Positions 27,641-36,095 of a stretch of DNA of 64,000 nucleotides are shown here, in pieces. Numbering within the stretch: position 1 is the first letter of the stretch; every line of letters begins with the position of its first letter. The DNA is from Gemmatimonadota bacterium (GTDB lineage: Bacteria > Latescibacterota > UBA2968 > GCA-2709665): the NCBI GenBank assembly GCA_028874335.1, contig JAPPJY010000017.1, positions 90,858 to 154,857 on the forward strand, written 5' to 3'. The notes under the pieces are model-generated. The model had not been told where the DNA came from. It searched no databases and saw only the letters and a list, made by a program, of their open reading frames with translations. The translations under genes and the position numbers were made by a program.

Positions 27641-27883
27641 CAACCACGAGAGATTGTTCAAGGTCTTCGTGCAAAGAATCGCAGAGTCCTGTAGAGAGTA
27701 CGGGGATCGCCATCCCAGCGCATTGACAACGCATCCATTGAACTGCTGGTACCCGTAAGTGTGCAGTGAGTGGCCAGAAATCCAGGTTGTATCGTTGAGC
27801 TGTTGTTCAGATCCGAAAAATTCTGGATATGGGTTCGTCCGACCGGTCTTTGTATAAGCGGGGCGAGCGCATTGGAGTTACCG

Positions 27884-28192
27884 ATGACAGAGATGCTGCA
27901 AAACAAGCTGGACGCCATCACGGAAGCTTGCGAACGCCATGGCGTGATCCGATTGGATGCGTTTGGGTCCGCTCTTCGCGATGAGTTTCAGCCCGGCAGG
28001 AGCGACGTGGATCTCCTTGTCGAACTCGGCTCGATGGAACCCTACGCTCGAGTCGATGCCTACTTCGGCCTGCTTGAAGACCTGAGGGCCATCCTGGGTG
28101 AGCAAGTCGACCTTGTCATTTCAGGCGCGGTGAAGAACCCCTATATCGCTCGCGAGATTGCGCGTACGAAGGAGTTGTTGTATGCCGCGTGA
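27884..28192 (+). CDS. MNT-type minimal nucleotidyltransferase (antitoxin of HEPN/MNT pair)
   Basis: A 102-residue minimal nucleotidyltransferase with the signature FGSALRDE followed after the usual gap by GRSDVDLLVE, and a third acidic residue in EQVDLVI. In MNT/HEPN modules this protein adds AMP to the HEPN RNase toxin and silences it. The length is typical. The start ATG at 27884 is chosen over the upstream open frame because the family begins close to this point (LQNKLDAITEACERHGV). Its last 11 bases overlap a start codon for the HEPN partner, as in intact modules, but the partner is truncated (28182-28262), so the antitoxin appears orphaned. Confidence 0.85.
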   Translation: MTEMLQNKLDAITEACERHGVIRLDAFGSALRDEFQPGRSDVDLLVELGSMEPYARVDAYFGLLEDLRAILGEQVDLVISGAVKNPYIAREIARTKELLYAA

Positions 28193-28262
28193 CGTGCGAT
28201 CCTACCTGTCGGACGTGATCGAGGCCTGTGTTGCGATCACTAACGCTTTACACAAAGGGTAA
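28182..28262 (+). pseudogene. Truncated HEPN toxin (HepT) remnant
   Basis: The frame overlapping the end of the MNT gene encodes MPRDVRSYLSDVIEACVAI, a good match to the start of HepT-type HEPN toxins, then NALHKG and a stop after 26 codons instead of about 110. The catalytic R-x4-6-H region is absent, and the following bases up to 28353 do not resume a HEPN-like frame. Most of the toxin gene is therefore deleted. Confidence 0.75.
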
Positions 28263-28353
28263 CCGTCCAGTTGACGGCCTGTCGGGTTAGAAATCAACGG
28301 AGCAATTAACCGATTTCAGTCCGAAATTTCGACTCAACATTATGGAGATATTC

Positions 28354-30090
28354 ATGGCTTCAGGCAGCGGACGGGTGCAGCGGGAACGACATACCAGTGC
28401 CGGTAACGGCGCGTTGCTGGTCGTGATCGACAGCGGCGGGTCGTACTGGGAGCGGATGATCGTGGATGAGACGGTCCTGACGGCGCTGGCGCATTTCGGT
28501 ATGCCGTATCGGTTGCTGGATCTGGCAGAGGAGCGGCCTACGGCTGAAGCGTTGGGCGAGTGCGCAGGCATCCTGCTGGCGCAGAACGGCTTGGGCGCGT
28601 CGTTGACCCGTTCCGAGACGGGTCTGATTGCGGACGCGGTTCGTAGTGGCGCGGGGCTCGTCAATTTCGACTACGACCTGAGAGGATATAAGGGGCCCCT
28701 CCTGGAGATATTCGGTTTCGACCGGATCAACCCGCATCCATACGCGACCGATACCGTGCGGATGCAGGAACGGGATCACTATATCACCGAATTGCAGTCA
28801 CCCGGAGAATTCCATACGTTCGACCGGATGGTGACGGCGATCGCCGCCGAAAAGTGGGCCGATTCCGTGGTTCCGCTCGCGGACGGAATTCTGGGAAAGG
28901 AGCAGCTGATCTATATCCGGCACCTCGCGCCCTGGAGCGCGTTCGAACCGCGCAACTATCCCCTGGCGTTCGCCACGGAATGGGGGGAGGGACGTGCGGT
29001 GCAGTTCACTCTGAATTCCAGGGTATGGCGGAACGCGTTCTACGGCCATGCCCGCGGGATGGACGACCTGTTCTGGCGGTCTATCGTGTGGACCGCACGT
29101 AAGCCGTTCGCCGCCAATATGATTCCGCCATTCGTCACCATGTCTTGGGACGATTGCGAAGGACGGCACGATTTCGCATTCGCCGATATCGCGAACAGCT
29201 ACGGGTTCAAACCGATGCCGTCCCTGTTCATCGCGAACGTACCGGAACGCCTGCTTCCCAAAATCCGGGCCGGAATGCAGAGCGGGGAAATCCACTACAA
29301 CACCCACGCGCTGGACTATTACCGGCTACTGATCTACAATTTCGGAAAGGGCGAGTGTTCGCGGGAGGAACTGGAGTCCAACTTCGCCTTTGCGGACGCG
29401 TTCTGGAAGCGGGTGGGAGCGTATCCGGGCCCGACGTTGCGGTTCCACTGGGGGGAATACGGAGTCAGGGCGCTTCCCTTCCTGAAGGAGCGCGGCCACC
29501 GGTTTTTCTGTCCGGCACTGCAGACGGGGCTGCACAAGGCCGATATGTGTTTACAGGACGGGTTCTGGCCTTACGGATTGCAGACGTGTTACTACGACTA
29601 TCTGCCCGACGACCACGACTTCTTCGCCTTCGCGGCCATGCTTGCCCGTCATCAGGAGGATTTCCTGACGGGATGCACGTCCTATCTGCGCGAGAACGAA
29701 AGAACGGACGTCGAAAAGGCCGCCGGCAATGCGGCCCTGCAGATCCGCCACGGGCTCCGCGCCGGATTCTACGCGGAGATCGTGACCCATGAGCAGAAGT
29801 TCGACGCCGTGACCATGGAAGAATGGGACCGCATTCTGGCCCGCACGCGTACGATGACGGCCGGCTACGAGAAGATCTACGCCAGCCACGATGAAATCGG
29901 CCACTATCTGCAGGGAAAGGACGGGGTCCGGCTCGAGCAGGTATCGACGGACGGAGCGGCGTTGCGGTATACGCTGGGGGGCAGGACCTCGGTACCGTTG
30001 CGTATTTCGGAGTTTCGAAACGAAGGCGACGCCGTTGTGCGCGAGTACCGGGAGGTCGGCGCATTTGAGGGACGCGCGCCGGTCGAGTAA
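28354..30090 (+). CDS. Two-domain protein: amidotransferase-like N-terminus and deacetylase-like barrel (second of the type)
   Basis: A 578-residue protein with the same plan as the product at 23298. Residues ~10-100 (GALLVVIDSGGSYWE, LDLAEERPTAEALGECAGIL, SGAGLVNFDYDL) resemble an amidotransferase-like/ThuA-type domain; from ~255 there is VTMSWDDCEGRHDF, EIHYNTHALDYYR and HWGEYGVRALPFLKERG, suggesting a NodB-like barrel with a paired-aspartate motif and a histidine. GGAG lies 6 bases before the ATG at 28354; an in-frame ATG at 28342 has no such site. The following gene is a classical polysaccharide deacetylase, in line with action on N-acetylated glycans. Exact reaction unknown. Confidence 0.7.
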   Translation: MASGSGRVQRERHTSAGNGALLVVIDSGGSYWERMIVDETVLTALAHFGMPYRLLDLAEERPTAEALGECAGILLAQNGLGASLTRSETGLIADAVRSGAGLVNFDYDLRGYKGPLLEIFGFDRINPHPYATDTVRMQERDHYITELQSPGEFHTFDRMVTAIAAEKWADSVVPLADGILGKEQLIYIRHLAPWSAFEPRNYPLAFATEWGEGRAVQFTLNSRVWRNAFYGHARGMDDLFWRSIVWTARKPFAANMIPPFVTMSWDDCEGRHDFAFADIANSYGFKPMPSLFIANVPERLLPKIRAGMQSGEIHYNTHALDYYRLLIYNFGKGECSREELESNFAFADAFWKRVGAYPGPTLRFHWGEYGVRALPFLKERGHRFFCPALQTGLHKADMCLQDGFWPYGLQTCYYDYLPDDHDFFAFAAMLARHQEDFLTGCTSYLRENERTDVEKAAGNAALQIRHGLRAGFYAEIVTHEQKFDAVTMEEWDRILARTRTMTAGYEKIYASHDEIGHYLQGKDGVRLEQVSTDGAALRYTLGGRTSVPLRISEFRNEGDAVVREYREVGAFEGRAPVE

Positions 30091-30129
30091 TATACTGTGA
30101 ACTATCTTCAAGCAGGGAGTTGGAAAGAA

Positions 30130-31050
30130 GTGACGGAAATCTTCTTCAACATTCAGGTCGATTGTGAATCCACGCAGCGCAGTATCGACGATCCGGCGCT
30201 GGGCGAACGGTCGATTCGGGGATTGGGCGAAATCTTCTCGCAGTCCGGCGCGAAGGGGACGTTTGTCGTGATCCCGTCGGACATGAAGGTGCATTCGGGC
30301 GTGTATCGCGAACTCGAATCCGAAGGCCACGAGGTGGGCCTGCACGTGCATCCGGCGGAACAGGGTTACGAAGAGTTCCTGGGTGTGTACGGGTTCGAGG
30401 AACAGGTGGCGATTCTGAAGGAGGCCGTGGATCAGTTCGCCGATTCGATGGGCCGGCCGCCCGTCGTATTCACCCCAGGCTATTTTTCGGCCAACGACCA
30501 TACGTTTCCCGCGCTGGAAGCGCTGGGGTTCACGCACGGCACGGTGTCGATGCCAACGCGAAACCTTCCTCATTGCGCCTGTGTATGGGGCGGTTCGCCA
30601 CTGGATATCCACTACCCGCACCGGTACAATCGATCCCTGACGGGTGACGTGAATTTCGTGGATATACCGACCACTGTGGACGTCGACTCGCGGATGTGGG
30701 GCGGGGCGCACCCGCAGGATCTGCGCATTGAACTGGTAGACGCCAAGAACCACTGGTATACCATTCAAAAGAACGTGAAACGACAGATCGACAGCGGAAG
30801 CGACATACCGGTGAAGTACCTGAAAGCGCTCACGCACAATATCTTCGATTACGGCGATGCGCGGGACTTCCGCAGGGAGACGATGCAGGGCGTGGTGGCG
30901 GCGGCGAGGGAGATATGCGAAAAGCAGGGCTGCGCTCTAGTCCCGGCGACAGCGGCGGAGATCGCCGAATCCTATCGGGCGGCGGTTCCCCTGCCCGATA
31001 GCGGCCTGCGACTGAATCTGGACACGAGGGGACGTTCGGCCTGGACCTGA
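30130..31050 (+). CDS. Polysaccharide deacetylase family protein
   Basis: A 306-residue NodB-type carbohydrate esterase. Seen: FNIQVDCES near the N-terminus carrying the metal-binding Asp, and GHEVGLHVHP with the two histidines that complete the metal site; PPVVFTPGYFSANDHTFPAL fits the conserved barrel strand with the Arg/Pro groove replaced. Such enzymes use a divalent metal to remove acetyl groups from N-acetylglucosamine-containing polymers, though some act on amides. I chose GTG at 30130 (AGGGAG 10 bases before); a GTG at 30097 is in frame but has no ribosome site. It follows the 28354 gene by 39 bases and converges with the minus-strand amidohydrolase gene. Confidence 0.85.
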   Translation: MTEIFFNIQVDCESTQRSIDDPALGERSIRGLGEIFSQSGAKGTFVVIPSDMKVHSGVYRELESEGHEVGLHVHPAEQGYEEFLGVYGFEEQVAILKEAVDQFADSMGRPPVVFTPGYFSANDHTFPALEALGFTHGTVSMPTRNLPHCACVWGGSPLDIHYPHRYNRSLTGDVNFVDIPTTVDVDSRMWGGAHPQDLRIELVDAKNHWYTIQKNVKRQIDSGSDIPVKYLKALTHNIFDYGDARDFRRETMQGVVAAAREICEKQGCALVPATAAEIAESYRAAVPLPDSGLRLNLDTRGRSAWT

Positions 31051-31077
31051 AAGCGGCGCGTGTTGATGTGCAGTGGG

Positions 31078-31923
31078 TTAGCCGAGGTTCAGGATGGAGA
31101 GACTGTCCCGATAGATTACCGATTCGATTTCGTCGGCGTCCAGGCGGGGCAGCGCGGTGCCCTCGAGCATACGGTTCAGGCTGCGGAGGCCGGCCAGCGA
31201 TGCATCGACGGTGGTAAAGGGATAGTCCGTGCCGAAGAGGAGTTTGTCCCAGACGCCGTATTCCTGGACGAGCATCAGGCTGTGGTAGAGCTGGAACGGG
31301 CGGTAGTGCAGGGCGCTGACGTCGGCATAGACGTTGGGGTGTTTTCGGATAACCGCGACGCATTCGCCTTCGTAGGGGTGCCCCAGATGCGCGAGGATGA
31401 TCTTTACGTCGGGAAAGCGAATGGCGACGGGATCCAGGTGGCGGGGAAGCGTACATTCCAGGGGCGCCTGGGCCACAAAGGTGGTTCCGGTATGCAGGAG
31501 TACGGGCAGGCCGTGATCCCGGGCGTAACGCCAGAGCGGCTCCACGGAAGGGTCGTCGGGCCTGAAGCCGGCGTACATGGAGAGTAGTTTAATTCCCTTC
31601 AGGCCGAGATCCTGATGGCCGACTCTCAATTCATCCTGCCAGCCTTCCTGGGTGGGATCGACCGAAAGGAAGCCGATGAGCGCATCCGGGTTCCCGGCTA
31701 CGGTTTCGGCGACGTAGCGATCGTCCACCCAGATACCGCTCAGTCTGGCTTTTCCGCCGAACGCGATTGTGCGTACCGGTACCCCCGCGTGCTGCCGATA
31801 GTCCTGATAGCTGGTGGTGAGGTCGACCTCCACGTCGCCCCGGGCGCGCATGGCCTGGCGCCTGAACTGTTCGGTGAAGTGCTCGGGATACCGGAAGACG
31901 TGGGCGTGTACGTCGATTATCAT
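31078..31923 (-). CDS. Amidohydrolase family protein (metal-dependent, amidohydrolase_2 type)
   Basis: A 281-residue TIM-barrel hydrolase. The first strand has DVHAHV (metal-binding H-x-H), followed by LLHTGTTF, ILAHLGHP and a C-terminal FGTDYPF with the catalytic Asp. These are the hallmarks of the amidohydrolase_2 family, whose members include decarboxylases and lactonases such as 2-pyrone-4,6-dicarboxylate lactonase and L-fucono-lactonase-like enzymes. It starts 10 bases after the stop of the AraD1-type gene and is the last gene of a three-gene minus-strand operon with a heparinase. A lactonase or hydrolase step in sugar-acid breakdown is a reasonable guess. Confidence 0.85.
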   Translation of the reverse strand: MIIDVHAHVFRYPEHFTEQFRRQAMRARGDVEVDLTTSYQDYRQHAGVPVRTIAFGGKARLSGIWVDDRYVAETVAGNPDALIGFLSVDPTQEGWQDELRVGHQDLGLKGIKLLSMYAGFRPDDPSVEPLWRYARDHGLPVLLHTGTTFVAQAPLECTLPRHLDPVAIRFPDVKIILAHLGHPYEGECVAVIRKHPNVYADVSALHYRPFQLYHSLMLVQEYGVWDKLLFGTDYPFTTVDASLAGLRSLNRMLEGTALPRLDADEIESVIYRDSLSILNLG

Positions 31924-31933
31924 TCAGGGACCT

Positions 31934-32944
31934 TCAAAGCGGTTCGACTCGGACCAGGGTTTCTTCATCCGGTTCGATCCGGAGGGGATTCTTCAACGGT
32001 CTTCCGAAGCCGTTCCATGAGATGGCCATGACGTCTCCGTCTTCCAGTTCGACACCCGCGCCGAAACTGAAGGCGTCGGCGCCGAAGAAGAAGACGTGCG
32101 CATCGTCCGGGCGGCGGTGCTGGGGGTACTTGAAGTGGTGATGCTCCAGGTTGGGCAGACTGTGCGACATGTTGGCCTCACCCGTCGCGATGGTTCTGGA
32201 CCAGACGACGCTTCCGTTCCGTTCAATGGCAACTTCCCCGCCGACGTTCTCAAAATCGGGATCGAGGAGGAGTTCCGGACCGAGGGAGCAGGTGCGAAGC
32301 TTCGACGGCGCCAGATACAGGTAGTTTTTCTTTTCGGTGACGTGGTCTGAGAATTCGTTGCCGATGGCAAGGCCGATGCGCCTGGGGTTGCCTTCCGAAT
32401 CGATAATGTACGCCCCGGCGACTTCGGGTTCTTCGCCGCCGTCGCCCGCGAAGGCCGGCACGTCCAGGGGTTCGCCGTGCGCGCGCAGGATGGATCCGGT
32501 TCCCTTGTAGAACCATTCGGGTGAAACACCGACGTCTCCGGACTCCGGTCTGCCCCCCTGAAGGCCCCATTTGTAAATTCGCATGCTGTCGGTGATCTGC
32601 GTTTCGCCGCCCCCGTCGGGTTCGTGCATGGCCTGCCGGTTGTCAACGCTCGCCCTGTGGGTCAACCCCGTGCCGGCCACCAGACAGCGGGTGGGTTCCC
32701 CAGGGTGATCGAACGCGGGCAGAAGCGTCCATTCCGACCGGCCGTGGTAGATCGCGTCGTAATCCTGGAAGTTCCTTCCGAGCTTTGATTCAATCTCCGC
32801 AGCCAGCGCGACACCTGACTGCAGAACGAAGCTCGCCAGACCGTGAATGGAGGTGTGTCCGTCGATCAGGCGGCATCGGTCGCCGTCGACCGCGGCGATC
32901 CGCCGTCCCGCATCGGGATGCATGATCTGTACGAGTCTGAACAT
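31934..32944 (-). CDS. AraD1-type fumarylacetoacetate-hydrolase-fold protein
   Basis: A 336-residue protein of the FAH superfamily, resembling AraD1 (2-keto-3-deoxy-L-arabonate dehydratase). Seen: LVAGTGLTHRASVDNRQAMH in the middle, the acidic metal cluster region EPEVAGAYIIDSEG and GLAIGNEFSDH, and the C-terminal SHSLPNLEHHHFKYPQHRRP and FFFGADAFSFGAG. The family uses Mg or Ca to act on 2-keto sugar acids. Position between heparinase and amidohydrolase genes fits a route in which oligosaccharides are cleaved to uronate-derived keto-acids and then degraded. The AraD1 name is by resemblance; substrate could differ. Confidence 0.82.
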   Translation of the reverse strand: MFRLVQIMHPDAGRRIAAVDGDRCRLIDGHTSIHGLASFVLQSGVALAAEIESKLGRNFQDYDAIYHGRSEWTLLPAFDHPGEPTRCLVAGTGLTHRASVDNRQAMHEPDGGGETQITDSMRIYKWGLQGGRPESGDVGVSPEWFYKGTGSILRAHGEPLDVPAFAGDGGEEPEVAGAYIIDSEGNPRRIGLAIGNEFSDHVTEKKNYLYLAPSKLRTCSLGPELLLDPDFENVGGEVAIERNGSVVWSRTIATGEANMSHSLPNLEHHHFKYPQHRRPDDAHVFFFGADAFSFGAGVELEDGDVMAISWNGFGRPLKNPLRIEPDEETLVRVEPL

Positions 32945-32986
32945 CGGAGTACCCGGTGTCAGTATGCGTCCGCTTCCGGATGCTGA

Positions 32987-35095
32987 TTACAGGTTGCGCT
33001 CGGTGAGTCCTGCCCGGTTCGAGCTGATCAGAGGTGATCCGTTATAGACGACGTCTCCGCCGTCCAGTACCGCAACGCGGACCGGTCGCTCGTCCCGTAA
33101 TGAGAGAACGCAGACCCTTCCGCTGAAGGACAGGCCGTCGCATGCAACGTCTTCGCCTTCCCAGCCGTAGACCACCAGATCGTCCCGGTCGCCGCCTCGG
33201 ATCCGGACGCCGCGTGCGACTTCCGGGCGACAGGTCTTTCCGCCGATGCTTGCCGCGCGTCTGGACACGTTGACGTCCTCCGGTTCCGATTTGAACGGAA
33301 CGAGCGCGACGTCGTACACAACGGCATTTGCGCCTTCGCCCCGGACCCATTTCTGCAGACCGATCCAGTAGCGGTTGGGGTATCTTCCGGGTGTGCCGTC
33401 CCGTGCCTCGTACGAGGTCCCGCGACGGACGTAGTGAATCTCCGAGGGTTTTGCGGGGACGACCTGCAATCCCGGCCGTCCCGCGGTGAGCATGCGGCTT
33501 CGGCAGCCTTGCCACCTGGCTGGGGAGTGGAGGTACCAGGTGTAGGCATGGTGCTGGGGACCTTCAAAGACGGCGTCGGATACGAGGAAATAGTCGGGTT
33601 TCAGAAATGTGACGCGGCGCTCGACGCGGGTGGCGTATTGCCCTTCCCAGGCCCGGTGGATTGCTGAAAAATAGTCCAGCGTTTTTCCGGTCGCCCAGGC
33701 GACGTCCTCGCCGCGGTGATGGGCGCGGTCCATCGGCGCGTCGTTGACCACAAGCTGGTTGTGGGCCTGGGGAGAACGGAAGTACTGATCGAGCGGGTTG
33801 TCGTAGGGCCCCCAGCGGGTGGCCTCTACGGCCAGCGGCTCACCGTGCGCGTAAAGCTCGAAATCGAGCAGGTCGTTGTGGGTATGGCCGCCGCCCCACG
33901 GTCCATAGTTGACGATCAGATATCGGGCATCCTTGTTCCAGTCCGAACGCATGACGGCAAACCCCGACGGCCGTCTGTCTATGGACGTATAGTCGGGTTC
34001 CTTCGGCCGGATTCGAGAACCGGACTCGATCCGGTCGCGCACCGGCCAGAGGTATCGGCCGTCTCCGGTAAGTTCGGAGGCTCGCCGCAATATGCCATCC
34101 TGCGGCCCGATCCCTCCGTCGTTGAATCCCTGGGACTCGCCCAGGGGGGAGGTGGTGGACAGGAACCAGTCGTACATCCGTACGAGGCCGGCGCGCAGGT
34201 CGGCTTCCATCGTGATGTAAGGGATCCTGTCCGAGAACGTCAGGAGATCCTCGCTGATGCGGGTACACCACGAGCCATAGCCTGAGGCGCGTTCGTGGTG
34301 GCAGCCGTCATCATAAAAGTCCCTGTCGACGTGCTCCAGGAGTCGCTTCACGCCGATTTTGACCCAGCGTCGCGCCTCCCTGAATTCCGGGAAGAGGCCG
34401 CCGGCATAGACGAGCGCCCACGAGCCGCACATCTGCCAGTTCCCGCTGCGGTAGCCTTCCTCTTTTTCAAGGAGATAGAGCCAGCGTCCCGCGCCCAGAA
34501 TGGATTTCAACATGCGTCGATGGGTGACGGGCCTCAGGATGCCGGTGGACCGATACGCGAAGTAGTGATCGATGAACCGGGGTGTGCGGCCCCCCAGCCC
34601 GAGTTCGTAGAAAATGACGTCGTAGCGGGCGGGGTTGTCAATACTGTTGCGCTGCTCGTACCACTGGTTGAACAGGTCGTCGAAACATTCCACGTAGCGG
34701 GAGTCGCCGGTCTGCCCGAAAGCGACCCGCAGACAGTCGGACCATCCCCAGTAGTGGGTCCCGTAGATGCCCGAGCGACCCCAGTTCGCGTTGAAGTCGA
34801 CGGTCTTTCCAAACTTGTACGTCAGGTCGTGCCAGCCCTGAATCTCGTGCGCGACGACTCGTTCGGCCTCGCGAACCCGTTCCGGGTCCGGCTTGTCGCC
34901 GGATGGCGCAACCATATTGAGGGGCTCTTTCCGTGCGGAAAAGTAATCGCCCCAGGCCGCGGCCGCCTGCTTCCATTTCCCTGCCTTCACCGCTTTTCGG
35001 ACGGGCTTCAGGTCCGCACCCTTCAGGTCGATCGCGGCGAAGAGGTCCTTGTTGGAGATGGAACGCATTCTTGAGCGGCTGATTTCAGGAGGCAT
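32987..35095 (-). CDS. Heparinase II/III family polysaccharide lyase
   Basis: A 702-residue protein with an all-alpha toroid-like N-terminal half (FGKTVDFNANWG, YWGWSDCLRVAFGQ, RHEW-like CGSWALVYAGGLFPEF) and the C-terminal heparinase II/III beta-sandwich, marked by GPWGGGHTHNDLLDFELYAH and RSPQAHNQLVVNDAP. The HTHND and AHN histidines are the conserved ones of the family, which eliminates uronate-containing glycans such as heparin, alginate or ulvan. No signal peptide is evident, suggesting a cytoplasmic exo-lyase or a start further upstream. ATG 35095 (GAGG at 10 bases) is chosen over GTG 35119. First gene of the 35095-31078 operon. Confidence 0.85.
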   Translation of the reverse strand: MPPEISRSRMRSISNKDLFAAIDLKGADLKPVRKAVKAGKWKQAAAAWGDYFSARKEPLNMVAPSGDKPDPERVREAERVVAHEIQGWHDLTYKFGKTVDFNANWGRSGIYGTHYWGWSDCLRVAFGQTGDSRYVECFDDLFNQWYEQRNSIDNPARYDVIFYELGLGGRTPRFIDHYFAYRSTGILRPVTHRRMLKSILGAGRWLYLLEKEEGYRSGNWQMCGSWALVYAGGLFPEFREARRWVKIGVKRLLEHVDRDFYDDGCHHERASGYGSWCTRISEDLLTFSDRIPYITMEADLRAGLVRMYDWFLSTTSPLGESQGFNDGGIGPQDGILRRASELTGDGRYLWPVRDRIESGSRIRPKEPDYTSIDRRPSGFAVMRSDWNKDARYLIVNYGPWGGGHTHNDLLDFELYAHGEPLAVEATRWGPYDNPLDQYFRSPQAHNQLVVNDAPMDRAHHRGEDVAWATGKTLDYFSAIHRAWEGQYATRVERRVTFLKPDYFLVSDAVFEGPQHHAYTWYLHSPARWQGCRSRMLTAGRPGLQVVPAKPSEIHYVRRGTSYEARDGTPGRYPNRYWIGLQKWVRGEGANAVVYDVALVPFKSEPEDVNVSRRAASIGGKTCRPEVARGVRIRGGDRDDLVVYGWEGEDVACDGLSFSGRVCVLSLRDERPVRVAVLDGGDVVYNGSPLISSNRAGLTERNL

Positions 35096-35151
35096 GGATC
35101 GAGTCCTCGCACCTTGCACGTCAGGGACGCAACAGCGGCTGGAAAATTAAA

Positions 35152-35264
35152 CTTGATTCGTAAGTCTTCGGGGTCGTTAATTCGAATATGTGCTTGTAAA
35201 TAAAAGCGATCAGACGGCGGATCACCAGGATACACCAGGCCGTTGGACGTGAACGAAAAAATGT
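35152..35264 (+). repeat. Dispersed intergenic repeat, copy 2
   Basis: About 113 bp nearly identical to 56427-56540 (TTAATTCGAATATGTG, ACCAGGATACACCAGG, TGGACGTGAA) and similar to the complement of 18410-18523. It lies 57 bases upstream of the heparinase start. After 35264 it diverges from the other two copies, so this copy is shorter. Confidence 0.85.
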
Positions 35265-35321
35265 ACTTCCGGCCTGTTCACTATTCGGCGAAGCGGGGAG
35301 CCGGCGCGACCGTTGGCGCTT

Positions 35322-36029
35322 TCATGCCCGGTTGAGGGCGTCTACGGAGTGCTGGATGATGCGTGCGGCGGATTCGAGGCAGGTTCGGCCCGTATTCACG
35401 ACAACGTGATACAGGGCGGGATCGTCCCAGTCAAAATGATAGTTTTCTTTGAGGTAGGCAGCCCGGCGTCTGTCACTTTTCTGAATCAGGTCTCCGGCCT
35501 CTTTACGGGTACTCAGCTTCTGGCGTTCCATCACGACGTGGATGCGGCTTTCCATTGGAGCCACGGTGCGGACGTGCAGCGTATTGGGGTCATCCCGCAG
35601 GATCGCCTGGCCTCCCCGGCCTACGATGATTACCCTGTCCCGTTTTCGAAGGCGTTGGACCGTGGCCTGAAGAAATCTGAGGTAGTCCCTCTGGTCCAGA
35701 AGGTGCTTTTCCTCGTTGACCGTAGCTTCGCCGGCCAGTAGCGCTGCCGATACCTCGTACGGAAACTCCAGCCCCCAGAGCATCGCCGGGGGTGTCGGTA
35801 CGGACCGGGACGGCACGATCAGGCTGTGGATGAATCGTTTTACCGCACTTTGCGTCTGTTCGTCGAATTTCTCGACTTCGGATTCCGGCACATTGGCTTC
35901 TCTCGCGACTTCCGTGATGATGTTCTTGTCCACGAAGTCGTAGCTGAGAACTTCCGATGCCCGGTGCGCTACCAGATCGCCAATGCTGCCGAGCTGGCGT
36001 GAGACGGTAATGACGGCCACGCGAGTCAT
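35322..36029 (-). CDS. Cytidylate kinase-like family protein
   Basis: A 235-residue P-loop protein beginning VITVSRQLGSIGDLVAHRA, the modified Walker A of the cytidylate-kinase-like family (canonical form SRQxGSGG), then LSYDFVDKNII and later RVIIVGRGGQAIL and LHVRTVAPMESR. Members are widespread in anaerobes and FCB bacteria and probably phosphorylate a nucleotide or nucleoside-like compound; the substrate is unknown. The GSIGD variant replaces a Gly/Lys of the loop, so activity is not certain. It follows the PpiD-like gene by 66 bases on the same strand. Confidence 0.82.
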   Translation of the reverse strand: MTRVAVITVSRQLGSIGDLVAHRASEVLSYDFVDKNIITEVAREANVPESEVEKFDEQTQSAVKRFIHSLIVPSRSVPTPPAMLWGLEFPYEVSAALLAGEATVNEEKHLLDQRDYLRFLQATVQRLRKRDRVIIVGRGGQAILRDDPNTLHVRTVAPMESRIHVVMERQKLSTRKEAGDLIQKSDRRRAAYLKENYHFDWDDPALYHVVVNTGRTCLESAARIIQHSVDALNRA

Positions 36030-36095
36030 CCTGTGCGGTGGGGCGACGGATCAGGAACGCACGGGCTCGCCCGGACTCCGCTTTTGAGACCGCTT

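Noticed and set aside
26106..27734. 542-codon minus-strand frame opposite the propeller gene
   Set aside because: High-GC antisense frame; the plus strand has a good ribosome site and regular blade motifs.
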